Positions 7,838 through 18,173 are shown, counted from the first letter of the stretch. The stretch is DNA of 45,413 nucleotides from Bacteroidales bacterium (GCA_031285325.1 JAITWJ010000049.1:1-45413); one strand, 5' to 3'. The notes: generated by a model not told the origin, from the sequence alone. Translations and numbers: made by a program.

Positions 7838-9340
7838 ATGAAACTTTTTACCTCAAAACAAATATCAGAGCTCGATAAATTTACTATTGAAAATGAACCT
7901 GTTTCCGATATTAATTTAATGGAAAGAGCAGCCGCGCAGGTTACTCGCTGGCTTGTGAAAAATTTTAATCAGGAGCAGAAAATGGTTTTTTTTGCAGGCA
8001 GTGGAAATAACGGCGCTGACGCATTGGCTGTTGCACGCCAGTTAGCCGAACTCGGTTTTATATGCGAAGTTTATACAGTTGATTCCGGAAATAAACCGTC
8101 AAATTCTTCAGTTCTTAATTACGAAAGGCTTGTAAAGCAAGGCAAGGTTTATCATAAATTTATAAAATCAGATAATTATTTCCCCGAAATTGGCCAAACC
8201 GACATAATTATAGACGCACTGTTCGGTTCGGGACTTAACCGTAGGCTCGAAGGCCTGTCTGCCGTTACTGTTCAAAAAATTAACGAAAGAAAAAATACCG
8301 TAGTTTCAATCGACATACCAAGTGGATTGATGACCGAGAACAACACTGCAAATACTAAGGATAATACAGTTAGAGCAGATTTTACGCTTACGTTTCAATT
8401 TCCCAAGATAAGTTTTTTATTTGCTGAAAACGAAATTTTTACTGGCAAATGGAAAGTCCTCCCTATTGGTTTGCATCCCGAGGGAATAAAACAAATTCAG
8501 TCTGATTTCTTTTTTCTTGAGAAAGAAGATATTCAGGAAATTATTCATACACGTCCGAAATTTGCACACAAAGGTACATTTGGACATGCCCTGCTCATTG
8601 CAGGCAGTTCCGGTAAAATGGGTGCGGCGGTTTTAGCGTCGAAAGCCTGTTTACGCGCCGGAACAGGATTACTTACAACGCATGTGCCGCAAACTGGTTA
8701 TAACATAATTCAGGCGGCAGTACCCGAAGCTTTGGCAAGTATCGATAAGTGTAATTCTGAATTTCCAGAATTGGATATTTTTTCAGCCATAGGAATTGGT
8801 CCCGGTATCGATAAGCAATACAATACACAGCAGGCATTTTACAAACTGCTTGAAAAAGTAAATATGCCATTGGTTATTGATGCCGACGGACTGAATATTC
8901 TATCGGAAAATAAGGAATGGCTCGAAAAACTTCCTGACAATTCAATTCTTACACCGCATTTGGGCGAATTTCAAAGACTGGCAGGTAATTCTGCAAATTC
9001 TTATGAAAGAATCGTAAAACAGTTGTTATTTGCAAAACAATATAAAGTTGTGGTTGTGCTAAAAGGAGCTTTTACTACCATTGCCACACCCAATGGCAAG
9101 TTATTTTTTAATTCAACCGGAAATCAGGGAATGGCTACCGCCGGCAGCGGAGATGTATTAACAGGAATAATTCTTGGTTTGTTAGCTCAAAAAATATCAC
9201 CCGAAAATGCTGCAAAAGCAGGTGTTTTTATCCATGGTTTGGCAGGAGATATGGCCGCTTCCGAAAAATCGGAATACGCATTAATTTCCAGCGATATTAT
9301 TGATTTTATGGGAAAGGCTTTTATGTCCGTCATGAAATAA
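7838..9340 (+). CDS. nnr: bifunctional NAD(P)H-hydrate epimerase/dehydratase
   Basis: The enzyme repairs NADHX and NADPHX, the hydrated, damaged forms of NAD(P)H. The N-terminal epimerase (about 1-210) shows GSGNNGADALA (54-64), DALFGSGLNR and SIDIPSGL. The C-terminal ADP/ATP-dependent dehydratase (about 225-500) shows KGTFGHALLIAGSSGKMG, IGIGPGID, VIDADGLNIL, TPHLGEF and the catalytic GSGD (436-439) within an MATAGSGDVLTG segment. The 500-residue length is normal for the fused form. A nearly perfect -7 box, TTAATTTG, occurs at about 7803-7810. DUF4831 and MFS genes follow on the same strand after gaps of 183 and 55 bp. Confidence 0.95.
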   Translation: MKLFTSKQISELDKFTIENEPVSDINLMERAAAQVTRWLVKNFNQEQKMVFFAGSGNNGADALAVARQLAELGFICEVYTVDSGNKPSNSSVLNYERLVKQGKVYHKFIKSDNYFPEIGQTDIIIDALFGSGLNRRLEGLSAVTVQKINERKNTVVSIDIPSGLMTENNTANTKDNTVRADFTLTFQFPKISFLFAENEIFTGKWKVLPIGLHPEGIKQIQSDFFFLEKEDIQEIIHTRPKFAHKGTFGHALLIAGSSGKMGAAVLASKACLRAGTGLLTTHVPQTGYNIIQAAVPEALASIDKCNSEFPELDIFSAIGIGPGIDKQYNTQQAFYKLLEKVNMPLVIDADGLNILSENKEWLEKLPDNSILTPHLGEFQRLAGNSANSYERIVKQLLFAKQYKVVVVLKGAFTTIATPNGKLFFNSTGNQGMATAGSGDVLTGIILGLLAQKISPENAAKAGVFIHGLAGDMAASEKSEYALISSDIIDFMGKAFMSVMK

Positions 9341-9523
9341 CCTTTTTTAACTCACGGCACAAATGTTTTTATTGAATTACATTATAAAATCGTTACTTTT
9401 ATGATTCAGATTTATGAAAAGAGCCTCGATTTACTGTGGCGAATTTTCATCTAATTTAAAATTATTTTGCAACTCTAAAGTGTTTACTATAAGTATTGAA
9501 ATTAAATTGAAAATATATACAAA

Positions 9524-10639
9524 ATGAAACAAACAATTCTGATAATTTTAGCTACCATTTTACTAAATCCGGTTTTTGGACAAAGAGACAGAAGAGATGC
9601 ACCAGCAACAACTGTTGTTGCTGCACCACCCGAAGGAATAACTTACGCTTTGCCGCGTACCGGCATCCGCTTGAAAGTAAATATTGTGAAAGAAACCTTT
9701 GAGCCTGGTCCGTATGCTCCGTATGCCGAGCAATTACTTGGAATTACCGGAGCTAAAACAAGAAGTTCGGCGAGATGGTACATTAAAGATGTAGCTATTG
9801 AAACTTTCTCGGAACCCGATCCCGATCATGTTTACAGAGCTGTGGGAAATGCCTCTTTTTTATTAAACTTAACAAATAGCGGTGTTTTGGCCGGCATTAA
9901 CACAAACAATACCGTAAATGGAAAAACAGCGGTAATAACCAATAACCTGATTTCTAACCAGATATCGGAAGACGTTTTTCAATTTTCAAGTTTTAACTAT
10001 ACACCTATGTACGAGCAAGGCGATTCAACAAACAATTACCAACCAATTCGTGTTAATATAAACCAAAAGGCAGCTGAAGCTGCCACACGTGTTTTAAACA
10101 GCCGGTTAGCCCGCTACGAAATGGTTGCCGGGTTATTTGATGAATTTCACCCCGATGGTAATGCATACAAGGAAAGTTTGAAAGAATTGGAAAAAATCGA
10201 AACTAATTATTTAAGCCTGTTTACAGGACATACAACTTTTAAAGAAGAAATTTTCAGTTTCGACTATATCCCCGGCGCTTCGTCTGAAAGAGGAGATGTT
10301 GTTTTTCGTATTTCTGATGAAAATGGGGTAGTACCCGCCTCTGATCTTTCAGGAAAACCGGTTATGTTGAAAATTGATCCCGATAAAATCCTGTCGGAAA
10401 AATACACAGATACGGCAAGGCCGGAAAACACCTCGGCAGGAACAAGCGGAATTTATTACCGTATGCCGGGAGTGGCAACAATTAATGTAATATACGAATT
10501 AAAAACTTTGGCTACAGCAAGAACTACCATAACACAGTTTGGCGAAGTAGCCCCAGTTCCAGAGGAATTTATTCTCGGTAATTACGGATTGGAATTTCAT
10601 ACAGAAACAGGCGCTATAAAGTCGTTTTTTAAAAAATAA
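9524..10639 (+). CDS. DUF4831 family secreted protein
   Basis: The 371-residue protein has a signal peptide (residues 1 to about 20, ending NPVFGQ). It has the pattern of the Bacteroidetes DUF4831 family, including a YALPRTGIRLKVNI start of the mature domain (about 42-55), then GPYAPYAEQLLGI and a WYIKDVAIE segment. The cellular role of the family is not known to me; an envelope location is inferred from the signal peptide. It lies between nnr and an MFS gene on the same strand and may be co-expressed with the latter (55-bp gap). Confidence 0.85.
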   Translation: MKQTILIILATILLNPVFGQRDRRDAPATTVVAAPPEGITYALPRTGIRLKVNIVKETFEPGPYAPYAEQLLGITGAKTRSSARWYIKDVAIETFSEPDPDHVYRAVGNASFLLNLTNSGVLAGINTNNTVNGKTAVITNNLISNQISEDVFQFSSFNYTPMYEQGDSTNNYQPIRVNINQKAAEAATRVLNSRLARYEMVAGLFDEFHPDGNAYKESLKELEKIETNYLSLFTGHTTFKEEIFSFDYIPGASSERGDVVFRISDENGVVPASDLSGKPVMLKIDPDKILSEKYTDTARPENTSAGTSGIYYRMPGVATINVIYELKTLATARTTITQFGEVAPVPEEFILGNYGLEFHTETGAIKSFFKK

Positions 10640-10694
10640 TATATATTACTGTCAGCTACGGTAAAACAAAATTGTATGGCTTAAAACAAGGCAA

Positions 10695-12224
10695 ATGAAT
10701 AAAATCAGGCAAGCACTGAATAGCTCGGCACAAATGAGATGGTTTGCATTATTCCTTATAAGTGGATTAACATTTGCCACATACTGGTTTCAGGATTTTT
10801 ACGGTGGATTGAAACCTCTAATGGAGTCGGGTATGGGTTTCACCAGCGAGGAGTTTGGCCGGCTGATAGGGGCTACCACCATTGCTAATATGGCAGGTAT
10901 GATTATTATTGGTGGTATTATTCTCGATAAATGGGGAATTAGATTTGCAGGTTTGCTCTTTGGTGTCATTGCTGCCATTGGTGGTGCTTTAAGTGCAATG
11001 GCTTCAACAGGTTTTTTTGGCTACGAACACCAAACAATGTTAACTGTGATGATTGTTGGCCGTATTTGCTTTGGCGTGGGACTTGAAGTAACCTGCGTTG
11101 TAGTAACTCGCACTATAGTTAAATGGTTTAAAGGGTATGAACTTGCCCTGGCTATGGCTATTAACATGGGATTGGGAAGACTTGGTTCTGCACTTGGTAT
11201 TGCAGTTGCTCCCGATTTATCTGTAAATTCAGTGTCGCCCGCCATAGTTTTTGCTGCAACATTAATTGGTATTGCCATTATAATGTTCATTGTTTACCTG
11301 ATTTTTGATGTCAAACTCGACAGGCAAGAAGAGGGAGTTATAAATGAAAGCGAAACAAAAGAAGAATTCAAGTTTTCTGACATTTTAAAATTGATTCAGA
11401 ACTCCTCATTCATTTATATAACATTGCTGTGTACGGTGTTTTATGCTGCAGTTTTTCCGTTTATTCAGTATGCTGCCGACCTGTTTGTTAATAAATTCGG
11501 ATTTTCCAGTACTTTACCCGAAGGAGCTGGTTCAATTACTTTATTCGGTAGTACAACGCTGGGGACAGTTAGTATTTATATCGGGCTTTTTGTTTTTGCA
11601 TTGTCGTTTACGCTCATTCCTGCTCAAGTCAAATCAAGGTCAATTAAACGAATTATTATTTTGGTTATTGTTGCTTTATTTGTAGCATTCATTTATGCCT
11701 TAAAAGATACTTTTGCCGTTTGGTTGAAAAATGGTCCTAAAACAACAAGCTTGATTCCATTAGGAACTATTCTGTTTACGCCAATTTTTGGGAATTATGT
11801 TGATAAAAAAAGGAAAGCTGCGTCGCTTATGATATTGGGATCCATACTGTTGGTGTTTTCACATATTTCGCTTGCAATGTTTCAAAATGTTTTTATGGGA
11901 TATTTGGGACTGTTTTGTCTTGGTATAGCATTTTCGTTGGTGCCGGCTGCCATGTGGCCGTCGGTTGCTAAAATTGTTCCTGAAAGTAGATTAGGAACAG
12001 CTTATGCAATTATGTTTACGATTCAAAACTGGGGCTTGGGCTTGTTCTTTTGGGGAATTGGTGCAGTACTTGATTTAACCAACAGAGATAAATTAACGGC
12101 AATAAGGGCAGGTGAAGAAACATACGATTATACAATTCCAGTTCTTATGCTTGTTGTTTGCGGAGTAATTTCTGTGTTTATATCCTGTAAACTGAAAAAC
12201 AGGCTGATAGAAGACAAAAATTAG
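10695..12224 (+). CDS. MFS transporter, MFSD1-like
   Basis: The 509-residue membrane protein has about 12-14 hydrophobic helices. Helix 1 contains FATYWFQDFYGGLKPLM. The loop between helices 2 and 3 has DKWGIRFAGL (MFS motif A position). A KWFKGYELALAMAINMGLGR segment (about 142-161) resembles the MFSD1-like branch of the major facilitator superfamily, whose eukaryotic members carry dipeptides. The substrate here is unknown. A long hydrophilic loop lies between the halves (about 210-235), and the sequence around 310-345 adds two extra helices. There is no obvious operon partner except the upstream DUF4831 gene. Confidence 0.8.
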   Translation: MNKIRQALNSSAQMRWFALFLISGLTFATYWFQDFYGGLKPLMESGMGFTSEEFGRLIGATTIANMAGMIIIGGIILDKWGIRFAGLLFGVIAAIGGALSAMASTGFFGYEHQTMLTVMIVGRICFGVGLEVTCVVVTRTIVKWFKGYELALAMAINMGLGRLGSALGIAVAPDLSVNSVSPAIVFAATLIGIAIIMFIVYLIFDVKLDRQEEGVINESETKEEFKFSDILKLIQNSSFIYITLLCTVFYAAVFPFIQYAADLFVNKFGFSSTLPEGAGSITLFGSTTLGTVSIYIGLFVFALSFTLIPAQVKSRSIKRIIILVIVALFVAFIYALKDTFAVWLKNGPKTTSLIPLGTILFTPIFGNYVDKKRKAASLMILGSILLVFSHISLAMFQNVFMGYLGLFCLGIAFSLVPAAMWPSVAKIVPESRLGTAYAIMFTIQNWGLGLFFWGIGAVLDLTNRDKLTAIRAGEETYDYTIPVLMLVVCGVISVFISCKLKNRLIEDKN

Positions 12225-12340
12225 GAATTGAACTGTTTTTTTCAAAAAAATGTTAAAAAATTTTGTCAGTTAAAAATAACACTATACACTGAAACCTGAA
12301 TACGATTGCCTATGGAAAAATAAAAATTAATTCATAATTC

Positions 12341-12358
12341 TACCACGAAATATTATGT
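12341..12358 (+). repeat. 18-nt motif shared with the MATE promoter
   Basis: The 18 bases here are identical to 886-903 in front of the MATE gene. In this copy CCAC and GTGG frame an AAATATTA core, giving an imperfect palindrome (12343-12360, seven of nine pairs). It lies 134 bp upstream of the barrel gene. It may be a regulator binding site. The rest of 12225-12491 is AT-rich with no gene seen. Confidence 0.4.
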
Positions 12359-12491
12359 GGGGCAGATTAAATTATCGATTACCGGATAATCTGTTTGTAG
12401 AGTTATTTCAACGGTAATATATTCTTTAAAAATAAGTGAATGTAAGGATACTGTTTGATATAATTATGTTCACTATTAAAACATTTCAATA

Positions 12492-13115
12492 ATGAGAAAG
12501 ATATTAATAACCCAAAGTTTATCAGTATTATGTATTTTATTTTCAACTGCAATTTTTGCACAGGAAAGCAAAACAGAATTTGGTATAAAAGGCGGTCTGA
12601 ATTTGGCGCGTATTAACGGAGGCGTTTCAGATATACACAATCTACGCCCCGGAATACACGCAGGCGTGTTTGCCGAACACACTTTTAATAATTTTATCGG
12701 CATACAGGGCGAACTCCTTTATTCAATGATGGGGGATAGGGAATCTGGTTCATCATTCATTTATGAGTCTAACACTTATAAATATAAACATACTGTTAAA
12801 AACGACTATATCGTTCTTCCTGTATTGGCAAAACTGTATGTGGCAAAAAAATTGAGCATCGACCTTGGGCCGCAGTTAGGATATATGATTTCGTCAAAAG
12901 AAAAAAGGTCTATCAATAACGTGGAATCGTCAGTTAGTTATTATGACCATTACGAAAAGTTCGATGTTGCGATTGCCGTTGGGCTTTCTTACAAACTCGG
13001 TAACCGGTTTTCTGTTTCGGGACGTTGTAACATTGGCCTTATAGAAATTTACGATAGTATGAATAAATCACTCAATCAAGTTGCCCAGTTTGGCATTGGC
13101 TACAGGCTGAAATAA
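12492..13115 (+). CDS. small outer-membrane beta-barrel protein (PorT-like)
   Basis: The 207-residue protein has a signal peptide (about 1-23, ending AIFAQ). It is followed by alternating polar/hydrophobic strands typical of the 8-stranded OMP_b-brl family: FGIKGGLNLARI, PGIHAGVFAEHTF and GIQGELLYSMMG. It ends in QFGIGYRLK, a strand whose terminal aromatic fits BAM recognition. PorT-like barrels are very common in Bacteroidetes and this one has no assignable role. An 18-nt palindrome-like motif shared with the MATE promoter lies upstream, and a hairpin terminator lies downstream. Confidence 0.85.
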   Translation: MRKILITQSLSVLCILFSTAIFAQESKTEFGIKGGLNLARINGGVSDIHNLRPGIHAGVFAEHTFNNFIGIQGELLYSMMGDRESGSSFIYESNTYKYKHTVKNDYIVLPVLAKLYVAKKLSIDLGPQLGYMISSKEKRSINNVESSVSYYDHYEKFDVAIAVGLSYKLGNRFSVSGRCNIGLIEIYDSMNKSLNQVAQFGIGYRLK

Positions 13116-13202
13116 TATTTAGAAATAGGCTTGTCTAAAAATCCGATCATATTACATAAAATTGAATATTTTAAGTTATTTTCGGATAGACATACTGATA
13201 AC

Positions 13203-13236
13203 AAGATGGTGTTCAAAAGTATTTGGGCACCATCTT
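13203..13236. terminator. bidirectional terminator between the barrel gene and pyrF
   Basis: AAGATGGTG (13203-13211) pairs with CACCATCTT (13228-13236), giving a 9-bp stem extendable through wobble pairs. It lies between the convergent ends of the barrel gene (13115) and pyrF (13270) and can serve both. Confidence 0.6.
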
Positions 13237-13269
13237 ATGGTTTTAGCAGTTCTTAATATTTATCTGCTG

Positions 13270-14103
13270 TTAAATAAGGTTCGCTGTTTTCAGAAGTTTT
13301 TCCATTTCCTGCTGGATTTCTTTTGCAGCTTCTCCTGCTTTTTCGGCAAAATCAGTTTCTTTCGAAGCATAAATAATTCCGCGTGAAGAATTTACCAGAA
13401 GTCCGCACCGGCTGTTTAATCCATTTACAGCTACTTCCTGTAAACTGCCACCCTGTGCTCCAATACCGGGAACCAAAATAAAATGTTCGGGAATAATCTG
13501 TCTTATTTCTTTTAATTTTTCGGCTTTGGTAGCCCCAACAACATACATCATATTTTCATAAGTTCCCCATGCCTGCGAAGTCTTTAATACCGATTCGAAA
13601 AGCCTGTTGCAGCTTTTTTCATCTTTCAAAAATTGAAAATCAGCGGCTCCTTTATTTGAAGTTAGTGCCAGTAAAATAACCCATTTTTCGGGATAACCTA
13701 TAAATGGCTTTACTGAATCTTCGCCCATATATGGAGAAACTGTTACTGCATCGAATTCAAGTTTTTCAAAAAAAGTACGGGCATATAAATTCGATGTATT
13801 TCCAATGTCGCCGCGCTTTGCATCGGCAATCATAAAAATGTCCGGATATTTTTCACGCACGTATTCAACTGTTTTTTCGAGACTTTTCCAACCCTGCCAG
13901 CCTAAACTCTCATAAAAGGCTATATTGGGTTTGTATGCAACTGAAAATCCGGCAGTAACATCAATTATTGCCTTGTTGAATGAAAAAACAGGGTCAGAAT
14001 TGTTAAGCAGATGTTTTGGGATTTTAAGTATGTCAGTATCAAGTCCTACGCACAGAAAACTGCGTTTAATTTTTATTTGTTCGGTAAGTTTTTGGTAATT
14101 CAT
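13270..14103 (-). CDS. pyrF: orotidine-5'-phosphate decarboxylase
   Basis: Last step of UMP synthesis: decarboxylation of OMP in the cytoplasm. The 277-residue product belongs to the longer (type 2) OMP decarboxylase group. The catalytic DAKRGDIGN stands at residues 94-102, with the LCVGLDTD start (17-24) and a phosphate-binding segment [10 protein letters not shown] near the C-terminal part. The order pyrF, prfA, purM on one strand is common in Bacteroidetes. The 112-bp gap to prfA shows no clear promoter box, so read-through from prfA is possible. Confidence 0.96.
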   Translation of the reverse strand: MNYQKLTEQIKIKRSFLCVGLDTDILKIPKHLLNNSDPVFSFNKAIIDVTAGFSVAYKPNIAFYESLGWQGWKSLEKTVEYVREKYPDIFMIADAKRGDIGNTSNLYARTFFEKLEFDAVTVSPYMGEDSVKPFIGYPEKWVILLALTSNKGAADFQFLKDEKSCNRLFESVLKTSQAWGTYENMMYVVGATKAEKLKEIRQIIPEHFILVPGIGAQGGSLQEVAVNGLNSRCGLLVNSSRGIIYASKETDFAEKAGEAAKEIQQEMEKLLKTANLI

Positions 14104-14215
14104 TGTCTGATATTAATTCCCTAAGTAGAAAAGATGTAAAAATTTAAAATTTTATTTTTGTACAGTTCCTTTTCATCCTTAATTTTTCAGGTAAACGATA
14201 AAGGCTATTATTCTT

Positions 14216-15301
14216 TTAAATTTCGGATTCTTTTAATTTTGCGGCATTTTCCTCAACCATCAGTTTTTCTATAATTTCATTTATTTCACCATTTATAACG
14301 GCTTGCAAATTGTACAGTGTAAGATTAACTCTGTGATCGGTAACACGCCCCTGCGGCCAGTTATATGTGCGTATTTTTGCCGAGCGATCACCGGTTGAAA
14401 CCATTGTTTTACGTTTCAGTGAAATTTCATCGATATATTTTTGATATTCCATGTTGTAAATACGTGTACGTAATTCAGATATAGCTTTAGCAAGGTTTTT
14501 TAATTGCGACTTTTCGTCCTGACAGGTTACTACAATTCCGGTTGGAATGTGTGTTAAACGAATAGCTGAGTAAGTAGTATTTACCGACTGTCCGCCCGGT
14601 CCTGAAGAGCAGTAGGTGTCTTTTCTGATGTCAGACTCTTTAAGTTCAACATCAAATTCTTCAGCTTCCGGTAAAACAGCAACAGTTGCAGCCGAAGTAT
14701 GTACACGCCCCTGTGTTTCTGTTTGAGGGATACGCTGAACACGGTGCACTCCCGATTCGTACTTCAAGATACCATAAACACCTTCGCCAGTAACTTTTGC
14801 AACAATTTCCTTGTATCCGCCTGAAGTCCCTTCGCTGATGTTTGTTATTTCCATTCGCCAGCCTTTTTGCTCTATAAATTTTGAATACATGCGAAAAAGA
14901 TCGCCGGCAAAAATACTGGCTTCATCGCCTCCAGTACCGGCACGTATTTCAAGTATAGCATTTTTGCTGTCTTGCGGATCAGCCGGAACCAGCAGAAATT
15001 TTATTTCTTTTTCTTTGTCGGGTATCATCTTTTCTGCCATTTCTATCTCTTCCAAAGCCATTTCGCGTAATTCCGAATCAGTTTCTTGTTTAAGTATTTC
15101 ATTTCCCGAAACAATACTTTCAACCATATTTTTATATTCACGGAACACACCAACTAATTTTTCGAGGTTTTTATATTCCTGGTTGAGTTTTACATATCGT
15201 TTCATGTCCGACATTATTGCCGGATCGGTTATCTGTTGCTGAATCTCTTCAAACCTATGCTTTATTGATTCATATTTTTCAAGTAATTCGTATTGTGCCA
15301 T
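14216..15301 (-). CDS. prfA: peptide chain release factor 1
   Basis: RF1 ends translation at UAA and UAG. The 361-residue protein has the peptidyl-tRNA hydrolysis motif GGQ at residues 236-238 (SSGPGGQSVNTT). The tripeptide codon-recognition region is IPQTETQGRVHTSA (PQT at 192-194, in the place of the PxT motif that separates RF1 from RF2). The EIRAGTGGDEAS segment (118-129) is also typical. The length is normal and there is no frameshift signal, as expected for RF1. It lies 76 bp after purM on the same strand. Confidence 0.97.
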   Translation of the reverse strand: MAQYELLEKYESIKHRFEEIQQQITDPAIMSDMKRYVKLNQEYKNLEKLVGVFREYKNMVESIVSGNEILKQETDSELREMALEEIEMAEKMIPDKEKEIKFLLVPADPQDSKNAILEIRAGTGGDEASIFAGDLFRMYSKFIEQKGWRMEITNISEGTSGGYKEIVAKVTGEGVYGILKYESGVHRVQRIPQTETQGRVHTSAATVAVLPEAEEFDVELKESDIRKDTYCSSGPGGQSVNTTYSAIRLTHIPTGIVVTCQDEKSQLKNLAKAISELRTRIYNMEYQKYIDEISLKRKTMVSTGDRSAKIRTYNWPQGRVTDHRVNLTLYNLQAVINGEINEIIEKLMVEENAAKLKESEI

Positions 15302-15377
15302 TTTTTATTTTTTCTAAGGAACAGGATTAATAAGATTGATATAATTCTGTGAGGGGAGGTTTTGGGTTTTTGTGAAA

Positions 15378-16547
15378 CTAATAAAAGTAAGTTCCCTTAT
15401 CGGATATGATGGTTAATTTTTGTCCATTGAAAGGCTCAATCCTGCCAATAACTTTAGCATCAATGTTGAACGATTTTGAAATTGAAATTATTTCTTCAGC
15501 AAACTCAGGTTTTGTGTAAATCTCAAAACGGTGTCCCATATTAAACACTTTGTACATTTCACTCCATTCTGTTCCCGATTGTTCGTGAATAAGTTCAAAA
15601 AGTGGCGAAACTGTGAACATATTATCTTTTATTACATGTACATCTCTAACAAAATTAAGTACTTTTGTTTGTGCTCCTCCAGAGCAATGGATCATACCTG
15701 AAATTTGGTTCCTGAATTTATTCAGGATTTTTTTGACGACTGGTGCGTATGTTCTCGTAGGCGATAAAACCAGTTTCCCCACATCAGTTCCCAGTTTTTC
15801 AATGTTATCGGTTAATTTGCATTGTCCTGAATAAACTAATTCTGAGGGAATTTCAGGATCAAAACTTTCAGGATATTTTTCAGCGAGATATTTAGAAAAA
15901 ATATCATGGCGTGCCGAAGTTAACCCGTTGCTACCTATTCCCCCGTTGTATTTTGTTTCGTATATCGACTGTCCGGTTGATGAAAGTCCTACAATTACAT
16001 TCCCTGCTGAAATTTTATCGGCCGAAATCACATCAGCACGCTTCATTCGACAAACAACTGTTGAATCGACAACTATGGTGCGTACTAAATCGCCTATATC
16101 GGCTGTTTCGCCGCCTGTTGAGTAAATACTTATTCCGGTTTTCCTAAGGTTATCGAGTAATTCTTCTGTGCCGTTAATTATAGCTGAGATTATTTCGCCG
16201 GGAATATTGTTTTTGTTCCTTCCTATAGTGGACGAAACCAGTATATTATCTGTAGCGCCTACACAAAGTAAATCGTCAACATTCATAATCAGTGCATCCT
16301 GGGCAATATCTTTCCATACCGAAATATCGCCGGTTTCTTTCCAGTACATGTATGCAAGCGACGATTTTGTTCCCGCTCCATCAGAGTGCATAATGTTGCA
16401 CCAATCGGGTTCACCGCCTAAAATATCAGGGATAATTTTGCAAAAAGCATTAGGGAACAAACCTTTGTTAATATTTTTAATAGCCTCATGGACATCTTCT
16501 TTTGAAGCAGAAACCCCTCTGGCATTGTATCTCAACTCAGAAACCAT
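15378..16547 (-). CDS. purM: phosphoribosylformylglycinamidine cyclo-ligase (AIR synthetase)
   Basis: Fifth step of purine synthesis: ATP-dependent ring closure to AIR. The 389-residue protein shows the PurM pattern: HSDGAGTKSSLA (about 54-65), DALIMNVDDLLCVGA (the metal and substrate loop, about 83-97), TGGETADIGD and GLSSTGQSIYE. The longer form and the divergent N-terminus (YNARGVSASKEDVHEAI) are usual for Bacteroidetes. A TAATTTTG promoter box lies 25 nt upstream. pgk lies upstream on the same strand, separated by a terminator. Confidence 0.93.
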   Translation of the reverse strand: MVSELRYNARGVSASKEDVHEAIKNINKGLFPNAFCKIIPDILGGEPDWCNIMHSDGAGTKSSLAYMYWKETGDISVWKDIAQDALIMNVDDLLCVGATDNILVSSTIGRNKNNIPGEIISAIINGTEELLDNLRKTGISIYSTGGETADIGDLVRTIVVDSTVVCRMKRADVISADKISAGNVIVGLSSTGQSIYETKYNGGIGSNGLTSARHDIFSKYLAEKYPESFDPEIPSELVYSGQCKLTDNIEKLGTDVGKLVLSPTRTYAPVVKKILNKFRNQISGMIHCSGGAQTKVLNFVRDVHVIKDNMFTVSPLFELIHEQSGTEWSEMYKVFNMGHRFEIYTKPEFAEEIISISKSFNIDAKVIGRIEPFNGQKLTIISDKGTYFY

Positions 16548-16572
16548 TCTTGAAATTTTTGTTTTACATCCG

Positions 16573-16580
16573 CAAAATTA
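16573..16580 (-). promoter_or_regulatory. -7 box of purM
   Basis: Minus-strand TAATTTTG fits TAnnTTTG, 25 nt before the purM ATG (16547). A TTTG at 16606-16603 is 22 nt upstream and could be the -33 element. Confidence 0.6.
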
Positions 16581-16610
16581 ACATTTTAAATTCAACTCAG
16601 ACCAAATAAA

Positions 16611-16647
16611 AAATGGAAAGCCTGTAAAACTGGCTTCCCATTTTTTT
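16611..16647 (-). terminator. terminator of pgk
   Basis: ATGGAAAGCC and GGCTTCCCAT form a 10-bp stem with one mismatch and an 8-nt loop, flanked by A-runs and T-runs on either side. It lies about 90 bp past the pgk stop and upstream of the purM promoter region, and can work in both directions. Confidence 0.75.
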
Positions 16648-16734
16648 ATACTTTATTGTTTTTAATACATCAGGTCAATTATAGAAATTGTTTCGTATTA
16701 CATTTTTGTAAGCAGACTTATTAAAATAACATTA

Positions 16735-17925
16735 TTATTCTCTTATTGCTGCAATTCCCGGAAGGGCTTTCCCTTCAAGATATTCAAGCAGTGCGCCTCC
16801 GGCAGTTGAAATATATGATACGTCATCAGCCATTCCAAATTTATTTACAGCGGCAACCGAATCACCACCACCCACCAGCGAAAAAGCGCCTTCTTTGGTT
16901 GATTTAGCTACTGCGTCTCCAATAGCTTTTGTGCCGGCTGAAAAAGTATCCATTTCAAATACACCGGCAGGCCCGTTCCAGAGAATCGTTTTAGAACTAC
17001 CAATAACTTCTTTAAAAATTTTTATAGTTTCAGGGCCTACATCCAATCCCATCCAGCCGTCTTTAATGTTGCTTGTCGGACATATTTCGATGTTGGCATC
17101 GTTGGCAAATTTGTCGGCTGCCAAACAATCAGAAGCAATAATGAGGTTTACACTCTTTTCTTTTGCTTTTTTAATAATTGTTTTTGCCAATTCAAGGTAA
17201 TCGTTTTCGCATAGCGAAGCGCCAATATCACCACCCATGGCTTTCACGAAAGTAAAAATCATACCACCACCAATAATAAGATTATCTACTTTGTTAAGCA
17301 TATTCTCAATAATTGTGATTTTAGTTGAAATCTTAGCCCCTCCCATAATTGCAGTCATTGGACGAACAGGGTTTGCCATTACTTTATCAATACTTTTTAT
17401 CTCGCTCTCAACTAAGTAGCCAAACATTTTGTCGTTAGGAAAGAATTTTGCTATTACTGCTGTCGAAGCGTGTGCACGGTGGGCAGTTCCGAAAGCGTCG
17501 TTAATCCAGCAATTACCCAATTCGGCTAATTTACCAGCGAAACTTTCGTCTCCTCCTTCTTCTTCCTTGTGGAAACGAAGGTTTTCAAGGAGTAATGCTT
17601 CACCCGGCTTCAGAGCAGCTGCCATTTCTTTCACCTTGTCGCCAATACAATCGGGAGCAAGTTTAACCTCCTTACCAAGTAACCCTGATAAATGATTAAC
17701 TAAATGACGCATTGAATATTTATCTTCCGGCCCATATTTTGGGCGGCCAAAGTGAGACATGATAATAGACGAACCACCTGATTCCATAACCTTTTTTATA
17801 GTTGGTACAGCAGCCGTCATACGGGTATCATCAGTAATTTCAAAATTTTCATTTAGCGGTACGTTAAAATCAACGCGAATAAGCGCCTTTTTATTTTTAA
17901 AATCGTAATTACTAATTGTTTGCAT
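16735..17925 (-). CDS. pgk: phosphoglycerate kinase
   Basis: Glycolytic kinase converting 1,3-bisphosphoglycerate and ADP to 3-phosphoglycerate and ATP. The 396-residue protein begins with the [14 protein letters not shown] signature (12-25), then MSHFGRPK (substrate Arg, about 58-65), [13 protein letters not shown], the hinge [11 protein letters not shown] and the C-terminal nucleotide-binding [13 protein letters not shown]. The length is normal. A TACATTTG promoter box lies 44 nt upstream of the ATG and a terminator follows. The divergent neighbour is holB. Confidence 0.97.
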   Translation of the reverse strand: MQTISNYDFKNKKALIRVDFNVPLNENFEITDDTRMTAAVPTIKKVMESGGSSIIMSHFGRPKYGPEDKYSMRHLVNHLSGLLGKEVKLAPDCIGDKVKEMAAALKPGEALLLENLRFHKEEEGGDESFAGKLAELGNCWINDAFGTAHRAHASTAVIAKFFPNDKMFGYLVESEIKSIDKVMANPVRPMTAIMGGAKISTKITIIENMLNKVDNLIIGGGMIFTFVKAMGGDIGASLCENDYLELAKTIIKKAKEKSVNLIIASDCLAADKFANDANIEICPTSNIKDGWMGLDVGPETIKIFKEVIGSSKTILWNGPAGVFEMDTFSAGTKAIGDAVAKSTKEGAFSLVGGGDSVAAVNKFGMADDVSYISTAGGALLEYLEGKALPGIAAIRE

Positions 17926-17969
17926 TTCGTGTTTTTTATTTAAAATTTTAGAAAAATAGAAAAATCAAT

Positions 17970-17977
17970 CAAATGTA
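17970..17977 (-). promoter_or_regulatory. -7 box of pgk
   Basis: Minus-strand TACATTTG fits TAnnTTTG and lies 44 nt before the pgk ATG (17925). The 248-bp divergent region to holB is very AT-rich and contains only promoter-like sequence. Confidence 0.65.
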
Positions 17978-18161
17978 AGAAATATATTATGTGTAAATAA
18001 CGTGTAAAATATGCTTAAAAATAATTTAATATTGAAATAACCTGAAATTTTAAAATTCTGTTTTTAAGTTTTAATATCAATGTGTAATATTGTGTGTTGC
18101 AAGATTTTAAAATTTTGTTATTTATTTGAAGTTATAAATCTGATATTTTAAGGATTAAAGT

Positions 18162-18169
18162 TATTTTTG
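18162..18169 (+). promoter_or_regulatory. -7 box directly in front of holB
   Basis: TATTTTTG fits TAnnTTTG and ends 4 nt before the holB ATG (18174), the same spacing as at rimM. If it is used, the mRNA would be leaderless or nearly so. No -33 TTTG is present at the usual distance. Confidence 0.4.
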
Positions 18170-18173
18170 GAAC

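Noticed and set aside
10695-12224. Nitrate/nitrite (NNP) porter annotation
   Set aside because: The conserved nitrate-signature Gly-rich helices of NNP porters are not seen, and the KWFKG...GR segment fits the MFSD1-like branch better.
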